A DNA stretch of 64,000 nucleotides from Pascua guehoae (Eukaryota; Basidiomycota; Tremellomycetes; Trichosporonales; Trichosporonaceae): NCBI GenBank assembly GCA_001600415.1, contig BCJX01000010.1:965236-1029235 (forward strand), given 5' to 3'. Of the stretch, positions 9,299-21,026 are shown piece after piece. The notes under the pieces were generated by a model. The model was not told where the DNA came from and ran no database searches. It saw only the letters and a program-made list of their open reading frames with translations. The first letter of the stretch is position 1, and each line of letters begins with the position of its first letter. Made by a program: the position numbers and the translations under genes.

Positions 9299-11527
9299 CT
9301 CGTGCGTGCAACCCAACAGATGGTATCGTCACGAGACCCCTTCATCCCGTTGTGGCTGTCGTCATAACAGCCCACATTGACCCCATTCCACCCGAGGAGT
9401 AGTGCGTGACAGCACTAGCCGCTAGCTTCCGATAAGCATGACAGGCGCTAAGAGAAGTTTACAAAATGGCGTTCCGCTCGACGTCTCGCACGGCGAGGGA
9501 GCTAGGAAGAGAAGCTACCATCTGCATCATACCCGAGAACAAGCGCCGGGCGGAGCTTATCACACCTGTGTCCTGTGATCTATCAGTTCAGTAACCAGAC
9601 GGCTAGAAAATAACTTGTGGATGCTAGTGGGGCGTACTCCAGCCTGTAGCTGCAGTAGGCGCGAGTATCAAACTTGTGATTGCAGCGCCACGTCCGCTCC
9701 CCACCCTCCGCAACCATCTTTGGGTCGCATTCTTGCTTTCTTGCTTCGGGCTGCCCTGGCAGCATTGGGAGCCGATGTTCACTGCCAGGCTCGGTGATGA
9801 CAGTGCTTTGATCGTGAGCTTATTTACGTACGGAGCTGGACTGGGCAGAGAATGGTAACTTTGCCATGGTCATGTTTGCAGAATACAGCACACAAAGTAC
9901 ACGACTGACACTTCTCGCACCCCTGACCAAAGGTGCGTCAAACGACGACATTACATCTCACTGTGAATAATGAGAGTTCAGGAGCAGCAACACATTCTTT
10001 TCTCTGTTTAATTAAATCTGTCATAACAAGCACGGCAACTGGGCGGCAGCTGGTGTGTGTGACGTGGGTTGAGTGGATCACCTGCCCCAGAAGTAGAGTG
10101 TCGATTACATGGACTCGTCGTGGGCTTTCAGGCTACCTCACTCGCCCCCAGAGATCGGGCAGGAGTAAGCATTGCCGCAACTGGGTTCGGCTGTCCTCTC
10201 AACCATCTCAGCCGGCTTGTCTTCAACAATTGGCTGCTTCTACATCAATGCTAGGGTTGGATGTGCTGTCCAGTAAGACGGCCAGGCACGTCCTCCACAC
10301 TACGAGGCGAGCCTGGGCGGTGTGGTGTCGTTTCAGAACGGTCGAGGACTGGTGAACGGGATATTGAGAGAACGCGATACCCCTCTTGCCGGGCGGTGGC
10401 CAGACATCAACCAGGCTTTCACAGTCGATGCCACAGTCCTCTATCGACCCATATGGTGAGCCAAGATCACTGTGCGTGATCGACCTCATGCCACACCTAC
10501 AACTCTGTCGGCCGAACTTACCCCTGAACTCCCCATTTGATCAACCGCGGTCAGCAGTCTTGGACAAACATTGAGTCTTCCCCCTGACTAGGACACGGGA
10601 CGCGATCTGGCAAGCTGTACGGACTGGAACGCAACTCCCACATCTTTACTTTTTCCTGATCGGAATATCGTAGGTGGCCCCTGCAGACGAACGCACGGGC
10701 CAGCTCACTACTCGTACCTGTCTTGCCTTGTGCCTTTCTTCTCCTCGTGTTGCGGCCTCCATTCCGAATGCGCTGGCAAGTACTCGGGCCCCGAGAAATT
10801 GTGGCAAAGGTACAGAATGGGGAGCGAGCGCATCGTGTATCAACTGGAGGATGCCTAAAAGGACGACTGGATTGGACCTGCAACGATCCACATGCCATTG
10901 CCGGTCTGAACTAGAGCAGCTGTTTTACTCTTTGACTTGCAACGTCGTACCAAGAGGAGGTCGCAAGGCTGGTGCAGAATGGCTGGTCAGAGTCAGCAAC
11001 GCGTGTTTTACCAGTCCGAATAACGAGACGCTCCTTTTTGGAAGTGCATCAACTTGCTGCACCTTGCCTTGGAGCAACACAACTCGGACCAGAGTTCTGG
11101 ATCTTGGCACCTACCGGGAGACCCCCAGCCGGAGAATCTCAGCAAATGGAAGCCAAAGTCTGACTGGTAGTAGCGCCATGAAGCCGTTTTATCATTATGA
11201 TATGCCCAACGATAAAATATCGTCGAGAACACCTACTCGGCGGACTAGCTTCAGGAACATGTCGAGACGGGTGGGAGAGATGATACCATTGCAGCTTTCC
11301 TCTTGTGTAGCCGCAGCTCATCGACGTGTCTTTGCTCCATTATAACTGCCCCTCTCCTTTGTGGCACTGTTATTAAGCCTTCCTCTACTCAATGTCGTCA
11401 GCTGATTACTGGCTGCCTACATGGACATGTCCCCAGAGACGTCCCAAATCTAGTGCACTTGTTGCAAAATGACTCAGTTGTGTTGATTTTATCACCCAGT
11501 TACACCACGTTTTAAAGATACAACATA

Positions 11528-11712
11528 CACCCCCCCCCCCTGCGCGAACAAGGTAAGATGGGGCTCTTGCCGTCGTCACGGCCCACCGACGCGGGGGGGC
11601 GCGGGGGCCGCCTGCCTTTGGAGGGTGATGCGAAAACAAGCCAAAGGGGCTCTCGGTGGCCCTGTTCCCTCCCTACGGGGGCCGCTGAGGAGGAAGGGGG
11701 GGAGGGGGCATG
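11528..11712. repeat. Dispersed poly-C-headed repeat, copy B
   Basis: A run of C residues, then GATGGGGCTCTTGCCGTC, AGGGTGATGCGAAAACAAGC and a G-rich AGGAAGGGGGGAGGGGG end. The blocks follow the order of copy A at 4706-4881 with many substitutions. Its nature is unknown; a decayed retroelement end is one possibility. Confidence 0.5.
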
Positions 11713-14700
11713 ATGGATTTGATTTCGCGGCACGATGAGCCGCCAAGCTCAGACTGCGCTCTGATATACGCTCAACACATACGACGACATGCTCTTGGCA
11801 TTGTTATCAGACGGCCGACGTGTGCGGAATTGGGACAAACGCCGCACGTGTGGTGTTTTAAGCCACCACGCCCCACCCAAGCCACGGCTGATTTCCTGGA
11901 TGACGTTTGCTTCCGTTTATCCGTGCATCCACTCAAGAGTGGGCATGCATCTCATTCTTCCACGCACAATGCACAATCAATCATCCCGACTGTTAAGTCG
12001 TGCTCGCCTTGCTTGCGATCCCACACGTCCTTGCTCGGGCGCGACGAGTTCACCCTGCAGGTACAGGTGTTCTAAGTTGGTACAGGTGGATATGTCGGCT
12101 AATCGGCAATTGGAAGCGCGGCGGAGGCCGCGGCCATGGTGCACCATGTGCGTCCATCGGTCACCACTGGACGCGACATGTGGAGTACCATGTGGCCCCG
12201 GAGGGGCGTTATTCTTAGCCGCCTGGCCACCATTCACATGCGAGGTATTCCATACGAGCTTGACGGCTGTTTGCTGACGCAGACGACCTGTTACGGCCGC
12301 CCTCGGCCCATTATCCGACGCGTCGGACAATGCTGGACGTCGTGTTTGTATCTGACGATTCTGTGGGTGCTGAATGGCGCCATTGAGGCTGAGAGTCGTG
12401 ATTGAGGCGTTGGTGGGCCTGGCGTACCAGTGTGCCGGTGTGGCGTGCCGGATGGCGTACGGAAGCGCGTGCTTTGGCTACACGTACCGCGTGCGCACAA
12501 CGACTGTGCATTCGCATCCTTGCGATGACCGGTTGTGGATGGTTGATTGTGCAGCCAATACATGTGGTGTGGAGAACGATAGACGATACGGGATTCTGAT
12601 AACGATAGCGTCGCGACCGTATGTTTGGGGAACACGACCATCTAAAGCTCGTTGACAAACAGTTACTACTGACTGGGACCATTGACAACACACCGAGATA
12701 GCTATCTGACTCTGTGCACGGTCTTGGCAACGTGGGCTGCCAACCTTGTTATGGCTTGCCAAGCCAAGCACCATGTGGTGCACAAGCAGGGGTCCTAATA
12801 TAGCTGCGCATCGGACCACTGTGCGGCGCCGTGCCCAGCCCCACCACCTCGCGCCAGGAACGGCCTGATGTGCGCTAAGCCGGCCCTACAGTTGAGGCAT
12901 CTCGCTCAAAGGTTGCCGACGACGCCAGAAGTAGCATTGGCACACGACACGACGCTGGCAGCTGCCCACGGCGCACTTCTATGCGGGGAGAATTGTCATA
13001 GTCTCAGAATCCCAAACTCTCGGCCGGCCCCCTCTACGACGAGGAGCCTGGGGGTGGTACACGCTTGTGGTCGTGTGGTCGAACTCTTGTTTGGCACCAT
13101 CGTTCGGACCTTGTCGAACCATGGTCACACGACTACTATAATCTTGGTGCTAGACGCTGAGCTGCGGCAAGCTTCCTCATCTCCGAAGCGCTAGCTCGAC
13201 GTCGGACCTTGGCATTGCAACGGTCACGCGACTTGTAGCTAGTAATTATGCGCCGCGGAACACTGGGACCCGAACACTGCTGTTGGGAGCAGCATCGGCG
13301 TGCGTAATGACGCGATGATGTGACGATTCGGAGCGAGCATGCCACCAGGATGGGGTCGGCAATGTACACCGGCACGCGCTATGGAAATGACCATGGGGCA
13401 TGGGTATAGATGGGATGGTCATATCCGTTCCGCCGACCGACAGGTGCCACTGGAATGTGTTTGGGGGCGACGTTCAGCATGAGGTCTCCCCAGGCCCCGT
13501 GCACGATATCGGGATCTGCAGGGATTGCATGGTAGGGTGGGGACTCGCCTCTTCATGCTGTTAACTGTCCCAGCCCTGTCTGTCCTGACGCACAGGCTCC
13601 ATATCATCAATGTGGCACCTCCAGTGGGCGCCCCCATCTCATGGCCACGATCATCTGAAACAAAGAGGCGCAGCCACTGCCAAGACTTTCTGGTGGCACA
13701 TGTACATGAACCAGATGCCAAGAGCGCAAGCCCACTACTGTGATTGCACGGCTCTACGAGCTCCCATGAGTTGTGACATCAATCGCACAGAGGATTGCGG
13801 ATAGTGACGATCTTGCCACGTTCGGGAGGGAGAAAGGACCCCTTTGCAAATGGCTTTTGAAAGAGGGTTGGATCGTGCCTGACGGGGTTAATGACGCATC
13901 CCAGTGCATTCAGTTGCAACTCTACTCTACTCCGCAAAAGAAAACAACCTTGATAGAGAGAGGTATTCCGGAGCGGTTAGGTCTATGCCGCAGGCGTAGG
14001 CATGGCCAAGACCCGAGTAACCCCAAACCCAAACAAGGCCGCAACAATGGAACGGTGGGGCATGGATTGCAGATGGGATGGAGTAGGAGTGATGTGGAGT
14101 ACCCCACATGCTCCACATTTTTGCACCCTGGGCCACCTGTGCCACCTGTGCCACCTGGGCGGGGCCTTTGTTGACCTGTTGACCTGTTGACCGTGTGTCG
14201 TTGTCGATTACCGCCAGGCACGGATAGGCACCGAGGTTGTGCAGATGTGCACCATGTGGTGCCAATTTTAGTGTGGCACGCGCCTTGGTCACTGTTGCAA
14301 ATGGCATCTGGCCTATGGAGGGCGGCCGATAGCTCCACGCAAGTGATGCAACACATGCTAGTGTTGGCAAGCGGGAAGACAAGCACCACATGGTCTGTAT
14401 CTGCCATCCACCAGAACGAGTGGAGGAGCCGGCCGAGGTTTCATTTTTTGATTCCCAACTCGGTTTTGGCGCGTTTGGCGCTAGCAATGACGGTGTGGTA
14501 GCGCGACGGACGCATGCGGCGGCCGCGGCCACCGGATCGCTGGATCGCTGCAACGCGGGGCGGCGTCTTGAAAAAAAAAACGCGATAGCAAACTATATCT
14601 ACAAGCCAGAGACATCCTTCCTTCCTTTCTCCCAGGCTCCCCCCCCCCCCCACACTACACACGCTTGTACGAGTAGTTGTAGTCGTCGTCCCACTCCAGC

Positions 14701-14727
14701 AAACACCCACTTTCTCTTTCCACCACC

Positions 14728-17700
14728 ATGTCCCACTTCGACGAGAAGAAGGACGGCCAACTGGTCGGCGTCGAGGGCGTAAGTCGAATACAGTGTGGCA
14801 CCACCGGCGGCCGCGCTCGGTGGCACATTCCGCCAGCCAGCGACCCGACGGATGCGGAGCTGACGTCCAGGTCGAGGTTACGAGGCCCGACATGAACGAC
14901 CACGAGCGTCCAAACGAGAGCGAGCTCGAGAACAAGCTCGACGTCACCAAGGATGACCTGCTCGACGCCGAGGAGCGCATCAACTCGATGCCCCTCGACC
15001 GCTGCAAGAAGGTGAGCTTGACGACGGGCACTTTCCCTTACCCCCCCACGCTGACCGGCAGATTCTGGCCCAGATCGCCGAGATGCACCAGTATGACCAG
15101 AACTTTCCCGTCTCCACACTCGAGCGCATCGACCGCCTCCTGCACGACCCCGAGGTTACAAACAACCCCGAGAAGCATGCCGAGCTCATCTACGCCATGA
15201 AGGTCGAGGCGCTTCTCGCGACCGAAAACTCGCCCTACGCTGAAGTCCGCGCCGTCGTCGACCCTACCGACGACCCCAGCCTGCAGTCTCTCACTCTCCG
15301 CAGCTGGATCATTGGTATCTTCTTTGCCGGTGCTGGTGCCTTTATCAACCAGCTCTTCAGGTGAGTAGGAAGGGCGTTGGGCGGATGTGGCGGACTGTCG
15401 GGGCAGGGTTGCTGGGCAGAGTGTGGCACTTTTTCAGGGTTGTACCCACGACGTCGACAGCTTGAACCACGCAATCATCCAGCGGCATGGTGCATCCATC
15501 TGCATCCAGCTGCATCCAGCAACCGCCTGATAGCAGTTATCCGTGCCAAACACTCCTCACGTGGTGTAAAGAGCCTGCGCGATAACGATGCTGACCCGAC
15601 CAGTATTCGCCAGCCTCCCGTCATGGTCACCTCTCCGGTCGCCCAGCTGCTCGCGTGGCCCGTCGGCAAGCTCTTTGAACGCACACTGCCCGACTGGGGA
15701 TTCAACTGGTTTGGCACGCGCTGCAGCCTCAACCCGGGCCCCTTCAACCGCAAGGAGCACATGCTCATCACCATTATGGCTACCGTCGCTTTCAACACGC
15801 CTTACACTGGCTACATTGTCTTTGTCCAGGCCATGCCCTTCTTCTTTAACCAGGAGTTTGCTCGTCACTTTGGGTACCAGATCCTCAACTCTCTTGGCAG
15901 TAACTTTGTAGGATTCGGACTCGCTGGCCTCTGTCGCCGCTTCATCGTCTACCCCTCGTTCTGTGTCTGGCCCTCGTCGCTCACGTCGCTCGCCATCAAC
16001 AAGGCGTTCCACACCGACGACTCCACCCCCGTCAAGGGCCCCCTCGGGCGCACGTACTCGTGGTCGCGTATGACAGTCTTCATTTTCGCGTTCTGCACCA
16101 TGTTCGCCTACTGGTGGTTCCCAGGCTTCATCTTCCAGGCCCTTTCGACGTTTGACTGGATGGCCTGGATCGCCCCCAACAATGCCGACCTCGCCAACAT
16201 TACCTCGATGGCCACCGGTCTCGGTTTCAGCCCCATCGCCACTTGGGACTTTAACAACCTCATGTTCAACGGTTTCACCCCCATGGTCATCCCTCTCTTT
16301 TCGGTCATGAACCAGTTCCTTGGTGAGTAGTTTTCCGAGAGGAATGTTTCGACGCTAACGAGGACAGGCATGATTATTGGCTTTATCATGATCGTCGCCT
16401 TCTACTACACGAACGCGTTCCACACGTCGTACCTCCCGATCAACTCGAACAAGACGTTTGACCACCACGCACAGGCCTTCAACGTCTCCAACGTCATCAA
16501 CTCTGAGGCCCACTTTGACCTGGAAAAGTACCAGGCCTACTCTGAGCCCTACATGTCTGCGGGTAACCTCGTCGTCTACTTCTGGTTCTTTGCCATCTAC
16601 ACGGCCACGCTTTCGTACACTGGCCTCTACCACCACCACGAGCTTGTCCATGGCTTCAAGGGCTGCTGGCGCGCGGTCAAGGCTGCGATTCATCGCAGGG
16701 AGGAGGAAGAGACCCACGAGGACGACCTTGCCGAGGACATTCACTGGCGCCTCATGCGCAGGTACAAGGAGGTGCCCGAGTGGTGGTACTTTATCATTCT
16801 CTGTGTTGCCCTCGTTGTTGGTTGCGTCGGTGTCGGTGTCTACCCGACCAACGTCACGCCGGCTGTCGTCATCTACGGTATCATCATGGCCCTCATCTTC
16901 GTCGTCCCCGTCGGCCTCATCTACGCCGTCACGGGTGTCCAGGTCACCATGAACGTCCTGGCCGAGTTCATCGGTGGTTCCATGGTCCCCGGTAACGCCC
17001 TTGCCATGAACTACTTCAAGATGTACGGTTACGTGAGTTTTTTTTCTAATACAAGAGTACAGAGTTCCATGCTGACCAATTATAGATCTGCACGGCCCAA
17101 GCCATCTACTTCTCCAACGATCTCAAGCTCGCTCACTACGTCAAGATCCCGCCCCGCTGCACGTTCACGGCCCAGGTCGTTGCGACGCTCGTCTCGACGT
17201 TCATCTGTGTTGCCATTTTCAACTTCCAGATGGGCTTCCGCGACGTCTGCACCGACAACGCTGCATTCGGCTTTACGTGTCCCGGCGAGTACACCTTCTT
17301 CACCGCGTCCGTCTTCTGGGGCACCATTGGCCCCAAGCGCGTGTTCGGTGCCGGCGGTCACTACTCGACTCTCCTTATCGGCTTCCCTGTCGGTTTCATC
17401 CTCCCATTCAGTAAGTCTTCTCAACCCAACCCCCTCCCCCTTGTTGCTACAAGCACTTATCATTCCCAGTCACATTCTACTCCGCAAAGTGGTTCCCTCG
17501 CGCCCAGTGGCTCCGCTCGCTGCACCCCGTCATGATCTGCGCCGGCTCGCTCATGTGGGCGCCTTACAACTTTGGCTACTTTATTCCCACCGTCTACATC
17601 TCCCTCTTCACGTGGCAGTACCTCAAGAAGAAGCACCTCGACTTCTGGTCGCGCTACAACTATATCATTGCCGGCGCCTGGGTCGCCGCCATTGCCATTT

Positions 17701-17855
17701 GCGCCATTGTCATCTTCTTTGGCGTCCAGATTCCCGAAAAGTCGATCGACTGGTGGGGAAACGACGCCCAGTCCGGATGCAACGCAAAGGCTTGCCCCCG
17801 CTTTACGCTCGCAGAGGGCGAGTACTTTGGCCCCGAACCCGGCCACTACAACTAA
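14728..17855 (+). CDS. Oligopeptide transporter OPT-B (861 aa, 7 exons)
   Basis: Second OPT-family proton-coupled oligopeptide transporter, paralogous to OPT-A and pointing the other way. Exons: 14728-14778, 14871-15011, 15062-15360, 15604-16322, 16368-17032, 17086-17410, 17470-17855; frame is kept throughout. Landmarks: SPYAEVRAVVDPTDDP, SLNPGPFNRKEHM, WMAWIAPNNADL, GVGVYPTNVTPAVVI, EFIGGSMVPGNALAM, KIPPRCTF and WLRSLHPVMIC near the end. Intron 3 (15361-15603, 243 nt) is much longer than the others and holds GCATCCA repeats. A poly-C tract and CT-rich leader precede the ATG. Most intron positions differ from OPT-A, although exon 2/3 joins at the same place. Substrate range cannot be told from sequence. 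Confidence 0.93.
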
Positions 17856-18828
17856 GCTAAGCGTCCCCCCCTGCGGATTCCTGTAACGACCTCGGAAAGG
17901 TACAAGGTTGTCAGTAAAGGGAAAGTGGTCTAATTCTCGTCATTATTGTAATGGAATCAATGGAATGAATGAAATGTTACGTGTTACGCATTCAGCTTGC
18001 AGTGTGCATGGTCATACTTGTGCTGAGGGTGCGACGCGGTGCGACGCGGAATTCTCGGCATCATTCGCAGGTTGAATGTCTTGCACCACCATGCCGGCCC
18101 TGCTGAACGCGGTGAGGATACGACCTCACACCAGGGATCGTTCACCATTCAAACCTGCCAACTGTCGAGTGAGGGATGGAGCGATAGAGCGATGCATGTT
18201 GAATACAGTCAGCGATAGAGCGATGCGTGTTGAATACAGTCTACCGAGATGGCCTATATACTGCGTGCGAGCGCGCACAGCTCACTCGAGCTCGGGCCAA
18301 CCGACACCAACAAGGGAGGCAAGGCCAGAAGACAGGCACCACCCGCAAGACCCAGTCCATCTTAACATTCACTGGTACACCCCGTGTCCCGGCGTTTTGT
18401 CGCGAACCCCAAAGTAGGACAGCATTGCGTCAAGAGGCAGGGGTTCACCTGGGTCGATAGTGGGCATGGTAGAGAACGGAATGACGGAACGACGGAATAC
18501 TGGTGTAGACGAGGTACGGCACGGGTGGGGGTGCGGTCGGTAGCAATTTATGCTTGTGGCAGTTTAGGCATAAGTACACCCAGCCGGATGCGGTCGGTAC
18601 CTCGGAATGCGAGGGCGACGCGGATGCGCAAGCAACAACCACGCTTGGGGACCATGGCATGCGAGTCCCGTTGCGATGCTTGGCCGCGTTTAAACTTGGC
18701 ACCGACACTGGTGCCAAGTGGAGCACGTGCCTCGTAAACTGAGCAGTCGGGCAGTGGTCAAAGCACATACATACTCAGACCACTCGCCACTCTCCGCCCC
18801 CAACAATCACAACTCTTGCGTCCACGGC
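17856..18828. other. Intergenic, no supported gene
   Basis: This holds the 3' end of OPT-B and the upstream region of the methyltransferase. A 31-bp direct repeat lies at 18180-18241 and a TATATA string near 18255. No coding signal is seen. Confidence 0.55.
18180..18241. repeat. 31-bp direct repeat, two copies
   Basis: AGCGATAGAGCGATGCRTG followed by TTGAATACAGTC occurs twice back to back with a single difference. Confidence 0.9.
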
Positions 18829-19697
18829 ATGCAGTACCGCACAGACGCACCAACGGACCACGTCGCCGCGCTCCGCGACGCACTGGCGGCGCGCAAGACC
18901 AAGCCGTCGTACGGGAGTACGTCTGCGCCATCCCTCTTGCACCTGCCCCCCNNNNNNNNNNNNNNNNNNNNNNNNNNNNNNNNNNNNNNNNNNNNNNNNN
19001 NNNNNNNNNNNNNNNNNNNNNNNNNNNNNNNNNNNNNNNNNNNNNNNNNNNNNNNNNNNNNNNNNNNNNNNNNNNNNNNNNNNNNNNNNNNNNNNNNNNN
19101 NNNNNNNNNNNNNNNNNNNNNNNNNNNNNNNNNNNNNNNNNNNNNNNNNNNNNNNNNNNNNNNNNNNNNNNNNNNNNNNNNNNNNNNNNNNNNNNNNNNN
19201 NNNNNNNNNNNNNNNNNNNNNNNNNNNNNNNNNNNNNNNNNNNNNNNNNNNNNNNNNNNNNNNNNNNNNNNNNNNNNNNNNNNNNNNNNNNNNNNNNNNN
19301 NNNNNNNNNNNNNNNNNNNNNNNNNNNNNNNNNNNNNNNNNNNNNNNNNNNNNNNNNNNNNNNNNNNNNNNNNNNNNNNNNNNNNNNNNNNNNNNNNNNN
19401 NNNNNNNNNNNNNNNNNNNNNNNNNNNNNNNNNNNNNNNNNNNNNNNNNNNNNNNNNNNNNNNNNNNNNNNNNNNNNNNNNNNNNNNNNNNNNNNNNNNN
19501 NNNNNNNNNNNNNNNNNNNNNNNNNNNNNNNNNNNNNNNNNNNNNNNNNNNNNNNNNNNNNNNNNNNNNNNNNNNNNNNNNNNNNNNNNNNNNNNNNNNN
19601 NNNNNNNNNNNNNNNNNNNNNNNNNNNNNNNNNNNNNNNNNNNNNNNNNNNNNNNNNNNNNNNNNNNNNNNNNNNNNNNNNNNNNNNNNNNNNNNNN

Positions 19698-19737
<40 letters not shown>

Positions 19738-20028
19738 GTATGGGGAGGGAGAGAGGGGGAAGTGATGGACTGATTCGCAGTGCACAACCCGAAATCCCCG
19801 ACGGAGCGCGCCCACGGCGTCCGCGAGCTCGCGCGCGTCCTCCGGCCCGGCGGCACGCTCATCATTCTCGACCTCAGGGGCGCCAACCAGACGCGGCTGT
19901 ACGCGCGCGTCCTCGGGGACCTGGGCTGGACAGACGTCGAGAATCGGTTTGCGGGTGTGGGGACCATGTATGGGCTGTGGGCGAGTAATGTGGTGAGGGG
20001 GGTTAAGCCGTCCAATACGCAAGGGTAA
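18829..20028 (+). CDS. Class I SAM-dependent methyltransferase, broken by assembly gap
   Basis: The 5' part reads MQYRTDAPTDHVAALRDALA, then a probable donor GTACGT at about 18918; the rest is lost in the run of N. The final exon, 19781-20028, follows a CAG acceptor and reads HNPKSPTERAHGVRELARV, then LRPGGTLIILDL and GWTDVENRFAGVGTMYGLW. This is the post-motif part of a Rossmann methyltransferase (LRPGGT strand/turn, then the final beta hairpin). It resembles the bacterial/fungal group with MALHN...REIARVLKPGG. The SAM-binding glycine loop must lie in the gap. The start at 18829 is tentative because the 5' exon is short. Substrate unknown. Confidence 0.6.
18952..19736. other. Assembly gap (746 N) with 39-nt poly-G edge
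   Basis: N fills 18952-19697, preceded by a C run and followed by 39 consecutive G (19698-19736). The C and G edges suggest a failed high-GC or homopolymer region or a polymerase artefact. The gap falls inside the methyltransferase gene. Confidence 0.97.
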
Positions 20029-20278
20029 TATCGGGAGAACGTGGTTGTATTGTACTTTGGTTCGGCGGTATCTGACAGGAGAGGGCGGTTGTACTGGAGT
20101 GTAGTTGGAGGAGCAAGTTGTGTGTGCGGCTAACAGAGGGTCGATACTGTTGTGAGGGGGCACGCTCAGGGTAGTTGCTGTCTGAGAGCACAAGAGCAAG
20201 CGGATACAGGGCAGGTGTTGTCGAGATCAAAGAAGAAGCGATGCATGAATACTTTAGAGGGACATGAGTGTTATATAC

Positions 20279-20337
20279 TGTTGGAAAGGGCAACACTTGG
20301 CTAATCGATTCCCTTTTGTACAGCGGTTATTCCAACA
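20279..20337. mobile_element. Mini LTR-like element, copy 2 (59 bp, TSD TATAC)
   Basis: The element begins TGTTGGAA and ends TTCCAACA, a perfect 8-bp inverted repeat, and is flanked on both sides by TATAC (20274-20278 and 20338-20342). The inside, ATCGATTCCCTTTTGTACAG, aligns with copy 1 at 2144-2211 and with the fragment at 2628-2654. The 5-bp duplication and TG...CA ends point to an integrase-type (LTR) mechanism. It has no coding capacity. Confidence 0.75.
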
Positions 20338-20794
20338 TATACACTAGGGAGCGGCGGTATAGACAGCAGGCCGACGCTATGGTCGCTATCTGGCAGATGG
20401 ATGCGAGAGTGACAGAAGTGCCACTTTGACAGGTGTAGTAGCGTCCTACAAATGGGCGTCATCTGGCCGCATGCAAACTGGAGTTGTACCGCTAATGGGT
20501 GAGAGAGCTAGCAGGCTATTGCAGTCAGGTAGATTGCTTGCGGGACGTGCTCTTCTCGCACCTGGTCAACAGGAAAAAGCCACTTGAGGATGATATGCAA
20601 TGTTGTGCGAGGAATCGCACAGTGCTTGGACCTGCGACACCTGCGACACCTGCAACACCTCGGAAAGCTCAATAAGACGGTGGCATCAAGTACCGCCGCC
20701 AACCTCGCGCGACTGCCCACCAGCTACATGCTCAGGGGTGTATACCTGTGAGCATGGTCAACTTGGCGCCTCCCAACCCTCTCCAAGCAAAGAT

Positions 20795-20866
20795 GATATC
20801 GAAACTCTCAAGCCCGACACCCAGCAATGCTGACGTCGAAACCCTCAAGCCCGCCATTGAGCAATT
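20795..20866. repeat. 37-bp imperfect tandem duplication
   Basis: GATATCGAAACTCTCAAGCC and GACGTCGAAACCCTCAAGCC start two adjacent copies. Plus-strand translation gives IETLKP and VETLKP in different frames, so it may be a relic of repetitive coding sequence. Confidence 0.7.
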
Positions 20867-21026
20867 GCGCCAGCTCGTGGGTTGTCCGCGAGGTCTCTGA
20901 CCTTGGCCATCTTCCACAGCGTCTGTTACCTGAAGCAGACACCACCGACCCTATTGAGACGCCTGAACGCCTATTTCTGTATCATCGAATACAAGACTCT
21001 CTAAGATCTAGCCAAATCAAGACTTG

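Larger units (their letters stand above)
8262..14727. other. 6.5-kb gene-poor interval between two OPT genes
   Basis: Read in six frames I find no domain, no chain of exons and no tRNA. Frames of 100-220 codons occur (for example plus strand near 10674-11345) but have no biased codon use and overlap equally long frames on the other strand. Small features are a 19-bp repeat at 9258-9298, an ambiguous base at 8778 and a dispersed repeat at 11528-11712. The last few hundred bases upstream of 14728 are the OPT-B promoter. Confidence 0.55.
20029..21026. other. Intergenic between convergent genes
   Basis: No supported gene. It contains the mini element at 20279-20337 and a 37-bp imperfect duplication at 20795-20866. 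Short coding-like strings (ETLKP) occur there but end in stops. Confidence 0.5.

Noticed and set aside
10674..11345. 223-codon open frame on the plus strand
   Set aside because: Composition is like the surrounding intergenic sequence, there is no recognisable motif, and several shorter frames overlap on both strands.
18718..20199. Very long open frames across the run of N on both strands
   Set aside because: The frames are open only because N codons cannot be stops. Only the short flanking methyltransferase parts are supported.
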